Under the pieces are notes generated by a model. That model did not search any database and was not told the origin of the DNA. It was given only the letters and a program-made list of their open reading frames with translations. This document shows, one piece after another, positions 57,659-64,000 of a DNA stretch of 64,000 nt. A program made the translations under genes and the position numbers. Position 1 is the stretch's first letter. Each line of letters starts with the position of its first letter. The DNA comes from Rotaria sordida (Eukaryota > Rotifera > Eurotatoria > Philodinida > Philodinidae), in contig CAJNOL010000326.1 of NCBI GenBank assembly GCA_905250125.1, forward strand, positions 62,001-126,000. The letters run 5' to 3'.

Positions 57659-59002
57659 CTAGTTAGTTCTGATGATACTAACTGAAGAATGTTTTGGTCG
57701 ATATACTTTGTAATAGTAGACAAGACCACCAATTATGCCCAAACATAATGGAAGTGCCAAGCCAAGAGTAAGACCAAGAATTAATGGTAAATTATTTTTA
57801 GCTATGAATCAATGATATTAAGCATAGTACAATCAAGAATATTCAACTTACATTTAGTTATTGATTCTGTAGTAGTTTGACGATCGTCCAATGTAATGTT
57901 TGAATTTGTTGTTGCTGTTATTTCTGTTGTTGTTGCTGTTATTTCTGTTGTTGTTGCTATTGTTGCTGTTACTGCTGTTGTTGTTGTTGTTGTTGTTGCT
58001 GTTACTGCTGTTGTTGTTGTTGCTGTTATTGTTGTCGTTGTTGCCTAATTCGATTACATTAGTTTTATTTTTATATTAAATTTCAATATATATTTTACCG
58101 TATTGAATAAAATAGTTGTATTCGTAGTAGCTATAGTATCATAGCTATTAGTCATTTCAACGGATGTTATTGTAGATATTGGTATGGTTGACTAATCAAG
58201 AAAATATTTTTCATTTTGTTGTATTACAATGTTTTCTTACTTGTATATTAATAGGTGAATTTGTTTTTGCCATTGTCTGTTGTCCTGCAATTGACTGAGC
58301 TTCTAATGATGTACTAATGGTATTATTCAAAGAAAAAAAAACAGCGATCAATTTTTGTAAAATATGATTATCGATAAGACATACGTATCAATGGTATTTA
58401 AAGGTAAATTAGTATTTGAATATGATGTACTTTAAAAAAGAACAATATAATCATTAATGATAATCAATATGAAAATATAGCTTACTCAGCTGGTTTGAAA
58501 TCAATAGAAGTTGCCGTCGAATCAAATTGTGTTTCATATTGTTCAGACTTTTAAAATTTAAAATCCTTACAAATTTTTACTAATGATTTCATTCGATACT
58601 TTACTAAATATGTTAATGTACTCAACGAATTACGAACAGCTGCTTGTTTTGAATCATCTAAATATTGAGAACAAAATATTTATTGAATTAATAAATCTTT
58701 GTTTTCTATTTTCAAAAGCTTCAGAAACTAAATTAACCCTCTTTACACTGATCAATATTTAATAATTGATCATTTAATTTAGGTAAAATATCATTTTGAT
58801 TTGACGAAACATTTATTCGAGATTGATTCATTAAAATCTTAAGTATGTGATAATCACCCGAATTAATTGATGCTGATCGTGTTAAAGCATAATGTAATTG
58901 AACAATTGTCAACACAACTAAATTCATTAAAAATAATTTATTACAAAAGAGAAAAAAATTACATAATGTTTTCTTACTAATGATACTCAGTCTAGTTGAC
59001 AT
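57659..59002 (-). CDS. Thr-rich single-pass surface protein (mucin-like)
   Basis: Nine exons join to about 287 residues. The short first exon plus the start of exon 2 give a signal peptide (MSTRLSIIIVLTIVQLHYAL). The ectodomain is Ser/Thr/Asn-rich with N-glycosylation sequons (NQS, NVS, NTT, NIT). Exon 8 (about 57850-58045) is a nearly pure Thr/Ala tract encoded by ACA/GCA codons (ATTTTAVTATTTT), which would be heavily O-glycosylated. The last exon encodes a transmembrane helix (LPLILGLTLGLALPLCLGII, then GGLVYYY) and a cytoplasmic tail of about 15 residues (KVYRPKHSSVSIIRTN). I recognise no family. Location at the cell surface is inferred. Exon boundaries are GT/AG, but the small middle exons (58.2-58.6 kb) are less certain. 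Confidence 0.72.
57900..58045. repeat. GTT/GCT trinucleotide repeat
   Basis: Imperfect (TGTTGTTGC)n-type repeats on the plus strand encode the Thr/Ala tract of the mucin-like protein on the minus strand. Confidence 0.85.
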
Positions 59003-60077
59003 CGTTTTCTGTATAAAATATCCTTATTATTTTCTTCTTGCCCGTATTTTGGAATCTGATAAAAATATTCTTTTCGCACTATGAAAAAGAAGAATAATGT
59101 AACAATATGATTTTAGAAATAAATCTTTTGATTTAATATTATCAAACTGTCTGTCTGATTTATATGTTTATTGATAATCTGATAGTCTCGATAGTAACAG
59201 GTAATGTGTGAAAAAAACCAGTGGAAATGCATGACAGATATAATGAAAGTTTTGTTTTTTTTACATAAATTATCTTACTCTTGTCACTTAATCTTTTTAT
59301 AATATATGCAATCAAACCGAGAGAAACCTTTTTGAATAATCTACCATGGTTTCAATTGGTTATCTCAACTTTTGATAAAGTATTTTACATAATAAAAAAG
59401 TAATCGCAATGAAAATTTATCCTAGTGAAAAGTACTTCAATCATTCTTCGACACTCTTAAACCATATCAAATTATATGTTATCAAACATGATTTAGAAAT
59501 AAATATTAAACTTTATAATGAGATCATTCGACATAAAACTTTCACTTTCTTATGATATACGTCTAGAATACTTGACAATTTTTAAAACTGAAACAGTTCT
59601 ATCAACATCTTGATCAGAAATAGATCGATTAACAAAACCATTTTTGATAGTTGGAAAAATCATTGCATCACTTTTACTTAAGAAATAATTGATTACAAAC
59701 TTGTATATACATCATTATCAAGAAATATATATAGATATATATTTTTGAGAGAAAGTTCTCTTTTTTGTATTGTTAATAAAAATATTAATTTTGATTTATC
59801 ATCGAAGTTACTTGTGTTACAAAAAGACAATTTAGTAGCTTCGTATAGAATTTATATGAATTTCTCTTTTATTTTATTAATATATTATTGATGATGCACA
59901 CAATGGACGATCACTTTTTGACATAGATGTTTATATATATTTATATATATGCATATACACAAATTAAAAAAAACAAAAGAGGGTTCTAAATTGATTATAC
60001 ATAATGATCCATATTATTTGATCATATTGATAAAAAATAGTTTCTCGTTTTTTTCTATTTTCTATTTTCTATTAATA
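59003..60077. other. Intergenic spacer
   Basis: This lies between the start of the mucin-like gene and the end of the GPCR, both minus strand. AT-rich; only short TA runs (about 59727-59743 and 59930-59952) stand out. I see no gene. Confidence 0.5.
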
Positions 60078-62485
60078 TTATAAACCAGGTGTTATTATAT
60101 CAGTTAAACCATAAGGTTTAATTGTTTTTCCTAAAGTTGATTTTTCATTAGTTGAACTAAGTAATGGTATTGTTTGTTCATATTGTTGATTTTTAATATT
60201 TTCAACAAAGGAAACAAGTGTTGAATTATGTTTAATTGTTGTTGATGGTGAATCAAGTAACATAATTGATGTTGTTTGTGTTATTGAACTAATACGTGGT
60301 CCAATCGGTTGATGATGATGATAACAAGTTAAAAAATGTTCATCTTGTTCATCATTAGTTATCATTGAATTTTGACGTATTTGTTGATTTTGATTTGTTA
60401 ATGGAATTTCTGATAATGAATAAGCACTACAAATACTTTGACGATAATTAGAAGTTTGTGTTAGATTTATTATTGGTTTTGGTGCAATTAATACTCTTGT
60501 ATAACGTTTACCATTCGAATAAAAATGTTCATGTACACCTTGTGATGGATTATGAATTAACATTAAATTTTTTGCACGTTTTGCTAAACGTTCTGATGAT
60601 GAAGAAAATAATAAGATATTATGACAAGTAAATAAACGACGAAGTTCATGACGAAAAACTCGACCAGTACATGCATATAGAAAAAAATTTGAAGCTAAAG
60701 AACAAAAAAAAAACCGAATGAATGAATGAATAAATAAAAGAATTTAATTTAATTCGTTTTTGTTTTTTTTTTTCTTTATAAACGTACAATGATTTATATA
60801 TTGAGATATTTCAGCTATTATTTTTCCTATTGCAATATGAGCATTTAATGTTGATGAACGTTGTTCAATATTACCATAAATAGCATCAATTAATTGCATT
60901 ATTGATATTGGCATTGAACAAATACAAAATGCAAATGATACAGCTAATAACATTGTTGTTAAACGACGATTAACTCGTCGATATGCTAAAGTTTTTGTTA
61001 GTGTATATTTTTCTTGTTGAGATGAATGTAAAATATTATGTTTAGATTTTTTATTTAATTTATTTAAACTATTATTTGTTGTTGATGTTGATGAAGATGA
61101 TATTGAACAAGATTTTTTATTATGATTAATATGATTTTCATTTATTGTTTGTTGTTGTAAATATTTATTTGTATTACGTGCATTTAATAAACTTTTTATA
61201 ATTAATATATTAAGTGTTATTAAAAGTGTAAATGGACAAAATGAATATTTAAATGAATCAATCCATGTAAAATATTTTATAAATAATGATTGATCATTTA
61301 ATGGTATACAATGTAATACAGTTGAAGATAAATGAAATGTCCATAAAAAATGTGCATTTATTAAGAAAAATATTGTAAATACAAGTAATAACATATAGCG
61401 TGCACGTTTTACTGTACAAATTTGACTAGCACGTAAAGGTTGAGAAACAGCTATATATCGTTCGAATGTCATTGCAACTGTTATCCAGACACTAGAAAAA
61501 AAAATTTTTTTTTTTTTTTTTGTAATTCATTAATAAGTTAGAAATAAGTTGAGTCTTATGAACCTCTGTGGCCAAGTAATGACCGTTTTACTGAATTTTT
61601 CAGTAAATATCTAAAAATGAATCGAAAATTCAGTAAAGTAGTCGTAACTTGACTCCAGAAGCTCATGGATATGAACTCTTTGAAAATTTTTCTACTCTTA
61701 TCGAGACTCTCCTTCTAGAATCAACGATGAGTTATAATTCGGTTAGTTCTCTTCTCATTAATGTCATTCAATCTTTTGTTTTGAGGCAAACAAAACTTAT
61801 GACACATAATAACCGTTATCTGATACATTGTATTATTCATACAAAAATAACAACAAGATAAAATCATGTTTTGATAATCATGACAATCAAACAGATGTAT
61901 ATTATTATGTTTATTTAAAATATATATCAGTTTACTAGTCTTGTATTTTCAATATAAAGACTAACTATTCAATTATCTGAGTGACTGTTACACAGAGAAA
62001 AGAAAAGAAAAGAAGAATTATGATTTTTTATTAAGATTTTGATGGCAGCAAACTTTAAAGACATTATGACATTTATCTTTTAAAGATATTAAAAAAAGAA
62101 AAAATATATATATATAAAATATAATTAAACATATTATTATTGCTTACCTACAATCAGCAAAAAAGAAAAATGCAAATGTGCCTAATTTACAGCACATATT
62201 ACAAGCTAAAATTGGTCTTTGTTTGTCTAATAATTCTAACCAACGATTAAGACAACCAATCCAAAGTACGAATGTATCAGCAATAGCCAATGCAGCCATA
62301 TAGAAACATGATGATGAATGTCGCATACGACCTCGTCTCATAACAACAAATGTTAACGTATTACAAGTAGTACCAATTAATAATAAACATGGTAAAATAA
62401 ATTCTTCACTACGTGAAGCTATTTGAACAAAACGATTATTAGATGTAAAATCTGATGTATTTGTTGATAGTATTGTACTGTTCAT
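60078..62485 (-). CDS. Peptide-receptor-like class A GPCR
   Basis: Three exons (62485-62148, 61491-60788, 60694-60078) join to about 552 residues. The extracellular N-terminus has N-glycosylation sites (NST, NTS). TM1 is ILPCLLLIGTTCNTLTFVVM, with the conserved Asn. TM2 is YMAALAIADTFVLWIGC, with the LAxAD motif. TM3 ends in MTFERYIAVSQPLRA, an ERY variant of DRY typical of neuropeptide receptors. ICL3 is long (about 90 residues, Asn/Ser/Lys-rich). TM6 contains FAFCICSMPISIMQL, where the usual CWxP is CSMP. TM7 reads SNFFLYACTGRVFRHELRRLF, a variant of NPxxY plus helix 8. The tail is about 170 residues. It resembles FMRFamide/thyrotropin-releasing-type receptors in general layout, but the ligand cannot be assigned. 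Confidence 0.85.
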
Positions 62486-64000
62486 TCTTATTCGTTTTAC
62501 ATTTAAAAAATAATGATTACATTTTATAACTAAAATATATGAAAGAGAAAAAAAAAATATTATGATTGTAAATCGAGATATAGTGTATGACGTTTAAATG
62601 ATGATGATCATCAAATGATCGTTATCTGTCACATTCGAATGCATTGTTCAATAGATGGTTGTCATCAACGAAGGTCTACTATCGTACACATACTTACATA
62701 AAGTCAAAGGCAACATTTTTGCCATACTTATATCAAAGAGGTCAGGATAAGCATATCAGAATTGGAATCTCTACTTAATATCTATTACCAAAATATCTTT
62801 AGAAAAAATTCTATTCTTTCGAAGGAAATATATTCATATACATAGAATATTAAGACTCTTAAGTTAAAATGAAAAGATTTTACGAGCGTAACGTCATGTT
62901 ATTTAAAAATCTTGATACGATGAAATATATTCTCTATATCTTCATGTCAAGATGTATACATATATACATGCATGTCTATGATAACAATAAATTTTTGTGA
63001 TTCTATCTTTATTCAGCGTACGATCTAAATTAAGCTTACGGATGATAATGAGGTATCTTAATTATAATTAATAGCTGTCTTGTGTTTTTATTGACACATC
63101 ACAGTAACTATACATTTAACTGTTTAGAATTCAATTGATATGTATATATCAAAATGAACGCAAAACTTTCATCGGAAATTATTCTAATGATATATCAATA
63201 AACGGGTTTTTCTCTCTTGACAATTAATATCAATTTATTATGGATAATATATTTTGATACTTTTGTTTTTTTTATAAATATGTATTAAAAGAAAAACATA
63301 TAACATGACATAGAAATGTACTGCTTACTCATTTATATTCTTTTCTCGAATGTCAAATATTGCTAAAATTAAAAAAAAGAAAATTTTGCGCATCAGTCAT
63401 CATGAATACAAAAGAACTATTTAATTAAGAAAAGTACTTTTATTTTCCACGAACGCTTACAATGTGTTATTTTAATAAACAAAAAACAAAAGAAATTATA
63501 ATATAATATTTATTAGAAAAATAAAACATAAGAAAATTTACTTACATCTAACAAATATCGATCTATACAATCAATATTTCAAATTTTATCGTCAGATAAT
63601 TTTAACCTTCAAAAAATTTATCCGACGATGATATCAAAAATCATGGTCAACCTCTAAGCTTTCTCATAAAACATCATTCGATTTTTGTTTCAGTATGTGA
63701 TAAGAAAAGGAGATACATAGTCTTAATAATAAAACAAACTACTATCAAAAATTAAATTATGATTTGATGGTCGTTCCGCCTATATGCATGTATATAGAGT
63801 CCCATTACTCTCATTCATTTTTTTTTGCCTCATCGACATATCTACTCAGGCGAACTGTGTGTGTAGTCGGAAAATAGTTTCGCTATCCAGATTACGCAAC
63901 TAGCAAATGCATCTTCTTTCTGTCTCTGTCTCTTGCTCAACCCATTAGAATTCCTACTTTCTCGCTCGTCTCAAATATACATATTTCCATCTCCTTCTTT
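62486..64000. other. Right-end noncoding region
   Basis: This lies upstream of the GPCR start. AT-rich, without a recognisable gene. Short A/T microsatellites and a pyrimidine-rich stretch near 63910-64000 are the only features. It may contain the GPCR promoter. Confidence 0.5.

Noticed and set aside
1..64000. tRNA, rRNA, CRISPR array, operon or bacterial-type genes
   Set aside because: No cloverleaf or B-box arrangement, rRNA-like sequence or regular spacer array was seen; genes are spliced and monocistronic in appearance.

Overview
This window is eukaryotic and very AT-rich. Genes have many short introns (mostly 50-70 bp, GT..AG), and several cytosolic, Golgi and membrane proteins are recognisable as metazoan families. 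A tract of TGTGGG-type repeats at about 56.0-56.7 kb matches the telomeric repeat I recall for bdelloid rotifers. Together with an unusually divergent nuclear receptor and unusual rhodopsin-like GPCRs, this makes a bdelloid rotifer the most likely source. That is an inference; no species marker gene is present.

Layout. 0.45-1.2 kb (-): 5' exon of an unidentified helical-repeat protein. 2.5-4.4 kb (+): a protein with about five UBA/CUE-like helical repeats and a NYN/PIN-type nuclease domain, behind a TATA box and a perfect heat-shock element. 5.3-7.6 kb (+): a low-complexity Gln/His-rich protein with an EF-hand-like C-terminus. 9.1-10.0 kb (-): PEX11-family peroxisomal protein. 10.3-17.1 kb (-): CC2D1 (Lgd), with DM14 repeats, a C2 domain and a C-terminal coiled coil. 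17.4-26.4 kb (+): the golgin TMF1, sharing a ~290 bp divergent promoter with CC2D1. 26.6-29.5 kb (+): ORC5. 29.6-36.6 kb (-): a SEL1L3-like membrane protein, with a complete tetraspanin gene nested on the opposite strand in one intron (33.5-34.5 kb). 40.1-42.4 kb (-): a nuclear receptor. 48.9-49.9 kb (-): a single-exon GPCR, with a decayed relative at 47.0 kb. 52.5-53.6 kb (+): pinin. 57.7-59.0 kb (-): a Thr-rich single-pass surface protein. 60.1-62.5 kb (-): a peptide-receptor-like GPCR with three exons.

The multi-exon gene models were joined by hand. Each splice junction was checked for GT/AG and reading phase, and the exon sums are multiples of three for the models where I added up every exon.

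The most unusual property is the number of long imperfect inverted repeats (foldback elements of about 350-850 bp). At least ten are present, mostly with unrelated sequences. Five lie in introns of CC2D1 and TMF1, and the others lie in the large gene-poor stretches (36.6-40.1, 42.4-48.9 and 49.9-57.7 kb). Other repeats include a small TIR element in two copies, a dispersed family at about 16.4, 27.5 and 54.5 kb, a ~650 bp element in two copies (38.2 and 40.9 kb), a degenerate 15-17 bp minisatellite, and the telomere-like repeats in opposed orientation. I found no tRNA, rRNA or CRISPR array, and no intact transposase or reverse transcriptase.
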